DNA of 64,000 bases from Kastovskya adunca ATA6-11-RM4 (lineage in GTDB: Bacteria > Cyanobacteriota > Cyanobacteriia > Cyanobacteriales > Coleofasciculaceae): assembly GCA_019359445.1 (NCBI GenBank), contig JAHHHJ010000027.1:1-64000 (forward strand). Direction: 5' to 3'. How positions within the stretch are numbered: position 1 is the stretch's first letter; every line of letters begins with the position of its first letter. Below the pieces are notes generated by a model that made no database searches, was not told where the DNA came from, and saw only the letters and a program-made list of their open reading frames with translations. The translations under genes and the position numbers were made by a program. Of this stretch, positions 1 to 9,078 are shown piece by piece.

Positions 1-470
1 ACTGGTTAGCTATGGCGGTTGCTACTTTGTGGATGGTGTTCTCGGTCGCGGAGGTTGATGCTACTACCTCAGCTCCTCCACTCTTGCCGTTACTGACCCA
101 GGGCATCACTAATACTCATCACACTTCCAGTTCCCCTCCTCGTCAGCTTTCCTGCTTCCTTGTGGGCTTTTTGACTCTTTTAGCTGATTTACTTAATGGT
201 CTTCCACTTTCTTTGGGTCCTTTGTCTGCGACTACAACTGTGACTTTCTTCAACTCCGCTTGATTGTAAAAAACCTACACCTGTGGGGGATGAGTGCCTC
301 CCCCAGACCCCCTGCACAAGGGTTGATTTGTTGTGTGTGATGAATTTTCTTAAATCAGTGCCATTCTACTTAAGTAAGGGCATGGCATGGCAATGCCCCT
401 ACGAGAGAATCAACAATTTACACCTAGTCTGCGTCAATCTTGAAATAATTGGTAGAACAATCCTGAGTAG
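1..470. other. Left edge, no gene supported
   Basis: This stretch precedes the first secure gene. An open frame at 12..263 on the plus strand encodes a Ser/Thr/Leu-rich product that I do not recognise. On the minus strand, about 145..270 reads as a short Lys-rich tail (VTVVVADKGPKESGRPLSK) that looks like the C-terminal end of a protein, but it is closed by a stop just upstream and has no start. It may be a decayed gene end. I see no RNA gene. Confidence 0.4.
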
Positions 471-2057
471 ATGCATAAACTCATTGCAACGGCAAGCCGA
501 ATCACAGAGACAAAGTGGCTACTGCTGTTACTGCTAGCCGCCGTTATTCTCTGGAGTGTGGGGTTAGGGCAATTGCCGTTGCGTGACTGGGATGAGGGGT
601 ATTACGCGATCCTTTCCAGGGACATGTATCGCACAGGTAACTGGCTTTATCTTACTTATTTGGGAAGACCTTTTCTAGAAAAACCACCATTGATGCAGTG
701 GCTGGTTGCCTTCAGTTACCAAATCGGGGGCGTGAACGAATGGACAACTCGTTTACCTGTCGCCTTACTGAGCGCTTGTGGCGTACCTTTGCTTTATCTA
801 GTCGGGCGAGAAGTTTTTTCCCAACGTTTACCTGCTCTATTTGCCGCGTTGGTTTATCTAACGCTATTGCCAGTCGTGCGTCACGGGCGTCTGGCGATGA
901 TGGATGGGATATCGATTACGTTTTTCTTGGTGGTGTTGTTGTGTCTCTTGAAGGCACGTCACAATCGACTGTGGGCGTTTGGGGCTGGCATTTTCCTGGG
1001 GCTGATTGCCCTGACGAAGGGTGTGCTGGTGCTGTTGCTGGGAGCGATCGCGGCGGTGTTTTTGCTCTGCAATCGGCAATTGGCGTTACTAAAAAGTCTG
1101 GCGTTTTGGGGAGGAATGCTACTAGGAGCGGGGATGGCGATCGCTTGGTATGCCGCCCAGTGGCATCATTACGGCGCAAACTTCTTGCAGGTGCATTTTC
1201 AGGTACATGGCTTTGAGCGGATTTCACAATCAGTACACGGTAATACAGGCCCTCCCTGGTACTATCTTTTGGAATTGCTGAAGTATAGTTTGCCCTGGCT
1301 GTTGTTTTTGCCGGGAGGGTTATATCTGGCGTGGCAAAAACGTCACACGGCTTGGGGGGCGTTGATACTGGTTGGCGCGATCGGTTACTTGGGTGCAGTC
1401 TCTCTGATGGGAACCAAGCTTCCCTGGTACATCATGCCCCTATATCCTTTTTTTGCCTTAGCGGTGGGGGCGAATCTTGCCCAAATTTGGCAGCATCGCC
1501 TGCGTTATCCCTTGTTTTTTGCGACGGTGTTAGGGCTTTTGGCGATCGCCTCTTTAGGTGGTGCAGTCTACTTTATCCTGGCAGAGCCGGAGATTGTTTT
1601 AATTGTCATGAGTATAGTTCTGGCACTCACCTTTGGTTTTGCCGCGTGGCAAATTAAACAGCGCGATCGCCAATTTATTCCCATTCTCTTTGTCGGGTTA
1701 TACTGCGCCTTTGGATTACTGATGGTGTCAAACTCCTGGATTTGGGAGTTAAACGAAGCCTTCCCCGTCAAGCCTGTAGCTGCGTTAATCCAAACTCACA
1801 CCGCACCGGGAGATGTCGTCTATACATCCTTTGGCTATGGGCGTCCAAGTTTAGATTTTTATAGCGATCGCCGAGTCATTCCTGCTGATACAGCACAAAT
1901 GCAACAACTCTGGGCTAGCCAACCTTACCTACTTTTAGATCAATCCACATTGACGGCTTTGCAGTTACCCAATCCTGTCTCTCTGGGTACAGCAGGAGAT
2001 TTTACACTGGTTACCCCTCAATCCAAAGCAAATTTGTCACCGTTATATCCCCCCTAG
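471..2057 (+). CDS. GT39/ArnT-like membrane glycosyltransferase
   Basis: A 528-residue multi-pass inner-membrane protein of the GT-C (GT39, PMT/ArnT) superfamily, which transfers sugars from polyprenyl-phosphate donors to lipid or protein acceptors facing the periplasm. After the first membrane segment (about residues 15-35) comes the family's acidic loop (LPLRDWDEGYYA), followed by FLEKPPLMQW, another signature stretch. Around ten hydrophobic segments and a soluble C-terminal domain follow. The length fits the family. It converges on another GT-C-like gene downstream. Donor and acceptor cannot be read from the sequence. Confidence 0.85.
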   Translation: MHKLIATASRITETKWLLLLLLAAVILWSVGLGQLPLRDWDEGYYAILSRDMYRTGNWLYLTYLGRPFLEKPPLMQWLVAFSYQIGGVNEWTTRLPVALLSACGVPLLYLVGREVFSQRLPALFAALVYLTLLPVVRHGRLAMMDGISITFFLVVLLCLLKARHNRLWAFGAGIFLGLIALTKGVLVLLLGAIAAVFLLCNRQLALLKSLAFWGGMLLGAGMAIAWYAAQWHHYGANFLQVHFQVHGFERISQSVHGNTGPPWYYLLELLKYSLPWLLFLPGGLYLAWQKRHTAWGALILVGAIGYLGAVSLMGTKLPWYIMPLYPFFALAVGANLAQIWQHRLRYPLFFATVLGLLAIASLGGAVYFILAEPEIVLIVMSIVLALTFGFAAWQIKQRDRQFIPILFVGLYCAFGLLMVSNSWIWELNEAFPVKPVAALIQTHTAPGDVVYTSFGYGRPSLDFYSDRRVIPADTAQMQQLWASQPYLLLDQSTLTALQLPNPVSLGTAGDFTLVTPQSKANLSPLYPP

Positions 2058-2159
2058 GGATTTTTTTCTTGCCCCGGAGATCCCCCCAGCCAGGGTTAAA
2101 AAGTAGGGAGAATTCAGTTAAAGCCCCGTCTTGATGCTTCCTGACGCGGAGGAACTGGA

Positions 2160-2200
2160 GTCAAAGTCCCCCTTTTTAAGGGGGATTTAGGGGGATCTAA
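2160..2200. repeat. C/G-rich stem-loop between convergent genes
   Basis: TCCCCC at 2167-2172 pairs with GGGGGA at 2180-2185, and a further run of G follows. It lies between the stops of two convergent genes, so it could serve as a bidirectional terminator. The C-run/G-run layout resembles the interior of the MITEs at 10.7 and 12.1 kb, a common dispersed repeat type in cyanobacteria. Confidence 0.5.
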
Positions 2201-2232
2201 ACCTAACTACTTTCAAGAGAACTTCCAAACTT

Positions 2233-3945
2233 CTACTCGCGGCTGAAACGATCGGATTTATTCAATTGAAAATACAATAAAAACGTAATCAAGGCACAAA
2301 TTCCACTAATAACTTGCCCCGCTCGTTCTACTCCCCCTGCTGCTAATTTTACGTTAACCTCCTGTTCGCCTTTAGGCACTGTAATATTTAACAATCCTGT
2401 AATTTCCGAAGGATTTGTTGGCAGAGTAACAGATTGCCCCTTTAGTTTAGCCGTCCATCCTGGATAGTAAAATTGACGCAAAGTTAAGACAGCATCAGTG
2501 TTAGTACTTGTTTGCACAATAATGGATCTAGGCGACCACTGCTTAACAGCTACGCTACCTTCTCCAGTGCTGATTTGTGCTGGCGGTAAATTTCTTCCTA
2601 ATTGCCGAATTATGCTGGCATTATCGAACAGTCCGGCTGTCACCCATTTTGGCTTATATTCTGAGGCATCTCGACTCATCATTATCAATGTTTCAGAGTC
2701 GAATACTAGTGGTTTTGTGTAGGTATAAGTGACAACAAAACCGCTAGCTAGCAAGATTATTAACAGTGCAAATCCTACGGCTGACGACCTTTGAGAAAGT
2801 AGCTTTAAAGGATGTTTGACTGAATCAATTCCTAAAGCCAAGAGTGCTGTTATTGCTAGAGTCGTCGCTACGTTAAACCGCCAAGGAAACTGAATTTTTT
2901 GGATAATTAAGAGTTGCTGCCAGATCAGGTGGCTCAAAGGAGTGGTCATCAGAAAAGATACTCCTGCCACGGTTAGCCAAAATACAACCTCTCGTTTTAC
3001 AGATAATTTAGGATTATTTTGAGAAGTGAGCAAAGCACAGACAGCTAAACCAATTTGCAATATTAAGGTAAAGGATAAGTAATTCCGTAAAGATACTGCA
3101 CCAGTTTTATTGATTGTGAATAAGAAACTATTGGCAAAATAGAAGTAAGGTCTGCTAGCAATATCTTTGATGGCAACATAGTCTTGCATCAGTAGGGCGG
3201 GCAATAGATAAATGGCTGCCAAACCAATCCCTAACACCATTGCCAATCCCCCATAAATTACAGCGTCTTTAAGTCGCCGTCGCTTGGTGATTACTAAGAT
3301 ATAACAAGGAAAAATTGGAGAAAAAATCAGAGTTGTGGGCAGGTGGGTCATAATTAGCAAGGCGTAGCTAATCGCCAATCCGGGAATGGCTAATTTTTGA
3401 CCTTTGCTGATTTTTTGACTGAAGTACAAAATCAAGGGCATCCAGACAAAAGCCCAGTATTCTGTGAAGGCAAAGCGGATGTACAAATCTATAACTAAAT
3501 GGTATGGCAATGCCATATAAACCAAAGCAGCGAGCAATGCAGCTCTGTTGGTGGTGGTAATTGTTCCTAGCCAGAAATACGCGGCAATTCCAGAGGCGAT
3601 GAGGGAGAGGGAGGCAGAGAAACAGAGGGGAAACCACACTTCTGGGGTGTTAAAAGCTAGGGGATGAAAAAAACTGGTGATGTAGTAAGGAATGGGGGCA
3701 TAAAAGAAAAATGTGGGGCTTCCTAAGCCGGAATTCATGTCTTGCAGCCAGCGGGGGTAGAAGTCTCCTTGCCAAAATTGTTCGGCAAAATATTGTGCCC
3801 AGTTTAAGTGAAAGAGAATGTCATGGGCATCGAAGACATTATAAAAAAAGGTAGGGAGAGTTAAAATTAGACCGACAACAGCGATCGCTAAAATATGCAG
3901 CTGATTGATACCGCTTTCGGTTCGGATGAGTCTACTTATTTTCAC
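2233..3945 (-). CDS. Multi-pass membrane protein, PTPS-related/YfhO-like
   Basis: 570 residues with about eleven membrane segments and a soluble C-terminal domain. The N-terminal part (residues 20-90) has a hydrophobic anchor and then a long extracytoplasmic loop with DAHDILFHLNWAQYF and GLGSPTFFFYAP. That arrangement is typical of the family named after 6-pyruvoyl-tetrahydropterin synthase-related membrane proteins and of YfhO, which are GT-C-fold proteins. The C-terminal region is beta-rich (FYYPGWTAKLKG), as in YfhO. A role as a glycosyltransferase is inferred from the fold. It ends convergently with the GT39 gene, so the pair may serve one envelope pathway but cannot share an operon. Confidence 0.75.
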   Translation of the reverse strand: MKISRLIRTESGINQLHILAIAVVGLILTLPTFFYNVFDAHDILFHLNWAQYFAEQFWQGDFYPRWLQDMNSGLGSPTFFFYAPIPYYITSFFHPLAFNTPEVWFPLCFSASLSLIASGIAAYFWLGTITTTNRAALLAALVYMALPYHLVIDLYIRFAFTEYWAFVWMPLILYFSQKISKGQKLAIPGLAISYALLIMTHLPTTLIFSPIFPCYILVITKRRRLKDAVIYGGLAMVLGIGLAAIYLLPALLMQDYVAIKDIASRPYFYFANSFLFTINKTGAVSLRNYLSFTLILQIGLAVCALLTSQNNPKLSVKREVVFWLTVAGVSFLMTTPLSHLIWQQLLIIQKIQFPWRFNVATTLAITALLALGIDSVKHPLKLLSQRSSAVGFALLIILLASGFVVTYTYTKPLVFDSETLIMMSRDASEYKPKWVTAGLFDNASIIRQLGRNLPPAQISTGEGSVAVKQWSPRSIIVQTSTNTDAVLTLRQFYYPGWTAKLKGQSVTLPTNPSEITGLLNITVPKGEQEVNVKLAAGGVERAGQVISGICALITFLLYFQLNKSDRFSRE

Positions 3946-4308
3946 GAGATATTACCCTGATTAACAGTGCAGAGAGTGTCAAGACTTTGCAGGCAATGTT
4001 TCTACAGGTTCTGAATCCTGAGAATTGAAGTAAAATACCCCAGGGCTGCGTACCCCTATAGGGGATGCTTTTTCTAATCCTGGGGAGTTTCGCCTACTAT
4101 AAACTCGGTGGACAGTTTATGCACAAATTGTGTGCTCTGGGCTACCAGAAAGCTGTATCTATAGCAGCAATTAGTAATAGCAACGGGAATCGCGACTGAT
4201 GAGTTCGGTTCTACGACCCCGAAAAGTGCAGCAGGAACGATAGGCTCATAATCAGACAAGGCAGATTGGAAAAGGACTGCATTTGCTGTTGAAGGGGTAG
4301 ATTCAGTT
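3946..4308. other. Divergent intergenic region
   Basis: This separates the minus-strand membrane protein from the plus-strand kinase-like gene and should hold both promoters. The only structure I see is a palindrome, CCCCTATAGGGG, near 4052-4063. The 61-residue minus-strand open frame at 4074..4259 shows no recognisable domain, so I do not call it a gene. Confidence 0.5.
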
Positions 4309-5943
4309 GTGCAAGTAAAGTGGTTATTACCGACTCTGAGTGAAGTGTTAGCCCATCAGGAACAGGCGGCGGCGAACATTGGTGTGTCTTCAGAAAACGC
4401 GGTAATTGAAAAAAATGAGGCTGTAAGTTCCCAAAAACGGGAGTTAAAGGCGCGTGTCAAGGCGCAGAGAGAATGGTCGGGCGCGATCGCGGCGTTGGAA
4501 CAGTTACTATTACAAGAATTAGCTATTGCGCCTCAGGGCAATCACGGATTAATTTTATCAGGGCCGGTGCCTGTATTTAGCCATCAGGCGGTGCTTTCTG
4601 GCTTCCAGACGGGAATTTTTACTAAGGAAACGTTTGAGACGCTGGCTTTGATGCCGTTTCAGCTTTCCCCTGCACCTGCTGGAAAAATGGAGCAAGTGAG
4701 GGAAGTTGCGGATGAATTGCCGTTATTGAAGGGAGATCCCCTAGCAGATGAGCAATTTTGTCTAGTTTTCACCCACAGCTTTAGTTTTGTGATGGCGGTG
4801 GGAGAAGATAGCCAGGGCGTGAGCGCGTTTCGGTTCTCTTTTGATCCGCAAGTGGTGGAACAGGCTTGGGTAGCTTTGCGCCTGCGGCTGGTGGTGACTC
4901 GCCCTCAACAGTTGTGTCAACTAGAAGCGATGGTGGCAAAGTCCGCACCGAGAATGCCGGATTACCGAACTGTGATGGAATTTAGCCGCCAGTTGCTGAA
5001 GCATTTGCCGGAACTACCGGAGGCTGAGGAGATTCCGGAGTCTTTTGATGGGGCGGTGGAATTGTCTAGTGGGGAGAATAAGCGATCGCCATCTGCTAAT
5101 CCTTTCAATCATAGCGATCGCCAGTGGCAACCTTTAGCTAAAACTGATGAGTTGAGACTTAGCAAAGTTTCCGCATCTGGTAACTCTACTAGCTCGGATG
5201 TGGAGCTGCTGCAAGCCCTGACGCACGAAGTCCGCACGCCGTTGACGACGATTCAGACGTTGACGAAACTGCTGCTGAAGCGTCGTGATCTTGCTCCAGA
5301 GGTGATCCGGCGTCTGGAAATCATTGATCGCGAGTGTACTGAACAAATCAACCGCATGGAGTTGATTTTCCGGGCGGCGGAACTAGAAATGGCGGCGGCG
5401 AAGCCAGCTTCGATGAGCCTGACTTCTATGTCACTTTCCCAAATCCTCCACCACAGCATCCCCCACTGGCAAAAGCAAGCAGAACGCCGCAACCTGACGA
5501 TTGATTTTGCTTTACCCCAAAAGATGCCGACGGTGGTGAGTAATCCTAGGATGTTGGAGCAGGTGCTGACGGGTTTGATGGAAAACTTTACCCGCAGTCT
5601 ACCCGCCGGAAGTCATATCAAGATCGAAGTCTCTCCCGCCGGAGAACAGTTAAAGCTGCAACTCCAGTCTCAGCCTTGTGCTGAAAAGGCGGGTCATACT
5701 TCCTACACGGAAGGCGATCGCTCTCCTCTAAAATCTATTGGTCAGTTGTTGATGTTCCAGCCGGAAACTGGCTGTCTGAGCCTCAATCTGAATGTGACTA
5801 AAAATCTCTTTCAAGCATTGGGTGGCAAGTTAATCGTCAGACAGCGTCCGCAGCAAGGGGAGGTGATGACGATCTTCTTACCGTTGGAGGTGAGTCAGGA
5901 TGATGTTTACGGTCAACAAGAAATATTTTTGCAGGAATGCTAA
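4309..5943 (+). CDS. Histidine-kinase-like protein with degenerate ATPase
   Basis: 544 residues starting at GTG. Residues 1-210 form a sensor region I cannot name. A HisKA dimerisation helix follows, with the intact H box THEVRTPLTT; the phospho-accepting His is residue 306. The C-terminal domain aligns with HATPase_c in its opening (LEQVLTGLMENF resembles the N box) and its last strand (GGKLIVRQRPQQGEVMTIFLPL). I cannot find the DxGxG (G1) or GxGLGL (G2) boxes, which are replaced by an unrelated stretch around residues 455-480. It may therefore be phosphorylated in trans rather than by itself. It lies 86 bp from the trailer end of the CRISPR array. Confidence 0.75.
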   Translation: MQVKWLLPTLSEVLAHQEQAAANIGVSSENAVIEKNEAVSSQKRELKARVKAQREWSGAIAALEQLLLQELAIAPQGNHGLILSGPVPVFSHQAVLSGFQTGIFTKETFETLALMPFQLSPAPAGKMEQVREVADELPLLKGDPLADEQFCLVFTHSFSFVMAVGEDSQGVSAFRFSFDPQVVEQAWVALRLRLVVTRPQQLCQLEAMVAKSAPRMPDYRTVMEFSRQLLKHLPELPEAEEIPESFDGAVELSSGENKRSPSANPFNHSDRQWQPLAKTDELRLSKVSASGNSTSSDVELLQALTHEVRTPLTTIQTLTKLLLKRRDLAPEVIRRLEIIDRECTEQINRMELIFRAAELEMAAAKPASMSLTSMSLSQILHHSIPHWQKQAERRNLTIDFALPQKMPTVVSNPRMLEQVLTGLMENFTRSLPAGSHIKIEVSPAGEQLKLQLQSQPCAEKAGHTSYTEGDRSPLKSIGQLLMFQPETGCLSLNLNVTKNLFQALGGKLIVRQRPQQGEVMTIFLPLEVSQDDVYGQQEIFLQEC

Positions 5944-6029
5944 TTCTTGATTTGGCTCTCTTGACGCTGGCAGATTTGTGGGGCTTTTAGTTGGGGCTAA
6001 TTTTTACAGTGGCGGGTTGAGAGATCGCT

Positions 6030-8844
6030 GTTTCTATCCCTAATAGGGATTAGTGAAAGTTGAAACTTGGGAATTAGAACTCTGTTTCTACTTTCTCTTA
6101 CACACGGTTTCAATCCCTAATAGGGATTAGTGAAAGTTGAAACTAGTAGCGCTCGGTTTGTCTCTGCCAACTCATCGTTTCAATCCCTAATAGGGATTAG
6201 TGAAAGTTGAAACTTTAAGATGTTTAAATTAGTTCGAGGTTGAAATGAGTTTCAATCCCTAATAGGGATTAGTGAAAGTTGAAACTAGGGTGGACTATCT
6301 ACTTCGGTTCGCCTTCCTCAGTTTCAATCCCTAATAGGGATTAGTGAAAGTTGAAACTTGAGAGCGATTATTAAATCCGGTTGGTCAGCTAAGTTTCAAT
6401 CCCTAATAGGGATTAGTGAAAGTTGAAACCGGTACAAGTACAAAGAGGCTGGAGGAGCAGATTTCGTTTCAATCCCTAATAGGGATTAGTGAAAGTTGAA
6501 ACCGCACCACATCTGAGAAGATATCTAAGGGGTTCTTGTTTCAATCCCTAATAGGGATTAGTGAAAGTTGAAACCCTTGGGAATGGTGATCATGGTGTCA
6601 TCCTGGGTGTTTCAATCCCTAATAGGGATTAGTGAAAGTTGAAACCCAACCCCTAGAGCCTATATGAATGATATCTGGAAGTTTCAATCCCTAATAGGGA
6701 TTAGTGAAAGTTGAAACTTTGCTTAGTTTTTTTAGTACTAGGATATCGCTCTGTTTCAATCCCTAATAGGGATTAGTGAAAGTTGAAACGGAAAATCCAT
6801 ACGGCTAAGTCAATAGGCAAAGAGTTTCAATCCCTAATAGGGATTAGTGAAAGTTGAAACTCATCGCCGCCGCCCGTGACAGTTTCGATCCACGAGGCAG
6901 GTTTCAATCCCTAATAGGGATTAGTGAAAGTTGAAACTTGAAACTGGCACAGCCACCAAGGCTGAGGTGAAGTTGTTTCAATCCCTAATAGGGATTAGTG
7001 AAAGTTGAAACGGTAAATTCCGTTTTGTACTGAAATCTAGGGTACTGTTTCAATCCCTAATAGGGATTAGTGAAAGTTGAAACCCCAGACCCTTGGAAGA
7101 TTCGACATCCTCCTTGACGGGTTTCAATCCCTAATAGGGATTAGTGAAAGTTGAAACGAGGGGCACAGTACCCGCTACGCTGGAACGCCGTAAGGTTTCA
7201 ATCCCTAATAGGGATTAGTGAAAGTTGAAACAGAGACAAACACGCGCTTCTGACTAATGTGCAAGTTTCAATCCCTAATAGGGATTAGTGAAAGTTGAAA
7301 CTCTTCCACAACGCGCCGCGCCGACTGCATCTAAAAGTTTCAATCCCTAATAGGGATTAGTGAAAGTTGAAACTCAAAAGGCGTCGGCGGCTCAAGCTGG
7401 AATTAGCGGGCTGTTTCAATCCCTAATAGGGATTAGTGAAAGTTGAAACTCGTTCTTCTAAGCGATCGCCTACGATGCCTTTTGTTTCAATCCCTAATAG
7501 GGATTAGTGAAAGTTGAAACTTTCAGGCTCAAACCAATACACTTAGATTAATTAAGTTTCAATCCCTAATAGGGATTAGTGAAAGTTGAAACAAGCCGCC
7601 ATCTTGGAGGTGAGGTAATGGGAATTAGTTTCAATCCCTAATAGGGATTAGTGAAAGTTGAAACCCAATAGAGACGATAGAAGTAGGAGATCTACTTTTG
7701 TTTCAATCCCTAATAGGGATTAGTGAAAGTTGAAACTTGATACAAGGAGCATTCACCGAGCCGAAACAGATTGCAGTTTCAATCCCTAATAGGGATTAGT
7801 GAAAGTTGAAACGCTTCGGCGGCAAGTTTGCTAAACGCCGCTTAGTGTTTCAATCCCTATTAGGGATTAGTGAAAGTTGAAACAAATAATGCTCGGCAGC
7901 TGGGGCAACCAGGTAGCGATGTTTCAATCCCTAATAGGGATTAGTGAAAGTTGAAACCCACTCCAGGCTTACAAACAGAGGGCGTTCCGGGAGTCTTTTG
8001 TTTCAATCCCTAATAGGGATTAGTGAAAGTTGAAACGGCGATCAATGGGGGGTAGGTCTTCTTCCTGGCAGTTTCAATCCCTAATAGGGATTAGTGAAAG
8101 TTGAAACGGGAAAGCCAATCAGTTCACCTGCGGGCTGATCGGGTTTCAATCCCTAATAGGGATTAGTGAAAGTTGAAACATAGTTCCTTTGGGTGATCGC
8201 GTTCGATTTAAGGGATCGCGTTTCAATCCCTAATAGGGATTAGTGAAAGTTGAAACAAGCTAAGTATCAGATTTGGAAGAGCAAGCAATAAGGTTTCAAT
8301 CCCTAATAGGGATTAGTGAAAGTTGAAACGTTATCTTGAGCAGGTTTATGAATCTGCCCGTGGCTTTCGTTTCAATCCCTAATAGGGATTAGTGAAAGTT
8401 GAAACTCTTTTTGAGGATTCTAATGTCTTCTTAGAATCGGTTTCAATCCCTAATAGGGATTAGTGAAAGTTGAAACGTTATCGGGCAACTCGTTCCCGGA
8501 TTGAATCTATTGGGCGTGTTTCAATCCCTAATAGGGATTAGTGAAAGTTGAAACTTGAGCAGGGAAAGATTCCCTCTCCAAAAAGCCTGTTTCAATCCCT
8601 AATAGGGATTAGTGAAAGTTGAAACTTCCCTGCGGAGGGCTGGCGCGCCTTTGGTTGCCGTTTCAATCCCTAATAGGGATTAGTGAAAGTTGAAACATGA
8701 CCGCACAACAACTCTTAGACGCTTACAACAAAGGAGGTTTCAATCCCTAATAGGGATTAGTGAAAGTTGAAACATACTTCTAGTACTTCCTCTGTTGAGG
8801 CTGTCATGTTTCAATCCCTAATAGGGATTAGTGAAAGTTGAAAC
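6030..8844 (-). CRISPR. CRISPR array, 39 repeats and 38 spacers
   Basis: A 37-nt repeat occurs 39 times with 33-42 nt spacers. On the plus strand the repeat opens with GTTTCAATCCCTAATAGGGA and closes with GTGAAAGTTGAAAC; AATCCCT and AGGGATT form an internal 7-bp hairpin with a 3-nt loop. Read on the minus strand the repeat ends in GGGATTGAAAC, the usual ATTGAAAC crRNA handle. The degenerate repeat is at 6030 (A to T at position 6), which marks the trailer. Both facts put the leader on the right and transcription on the minus strand. One internal variant starts at 7847 (position 14 A to T). No cas gene is present in the window. Confidence 0.97.
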
Positions 8845-9078
8845 TGCGGCAGCCTGAAAAGCTTACTGTATTCAATTTTCGAGGTGCGGTTGCGCGGAAT
8901 AAAGGAATTATAGCATTAGAAATAAAGAACAGAGCAAAAATTGCAAATCGCTTTTGGCAAAAGTGCTTGCAGAATAATCTTTTCAGCCTTTGCGCGGATC
9001 GACTGCCCCGCTTCGTGCTGCCAAATCCTTGTAACAAAAGGGATGAAGCCATTTTAAAACGCGATCGCTCCCCAACAC
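8845..9078 (-). promoter_or_regulatory. CRISPR leader with extended -10 promoter
   Basis: A 234-bp AT-rich stretch between the stop of the kinase-like gene and the first leader-side repeat. On the minus strand it carries TGCTATAAT (extended -10; TATAAT at 8912-8907), about 62 nt before the first repeat. I see no clear -35, as expected for an extended -10. This supports leftward transcription of the array. The open frames called here on either strand run into the last repeat and are not genes. Confidence 0.65.

Noticed and set aside
4074-4259. 61-residue minus-strand open frame upstream of the left kinase-like gene
   Set aside because: No ribosome site or domain; it lies in a divergent promoter region.
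6030-8844. Plus-strand orientation of the array
   Set aside because: Both repeat ends give GAAAC because of the palindromic termini, but the degenerate repeat on the left, the ATTGAAAC handle and the promoter on the right favour the minus strand.
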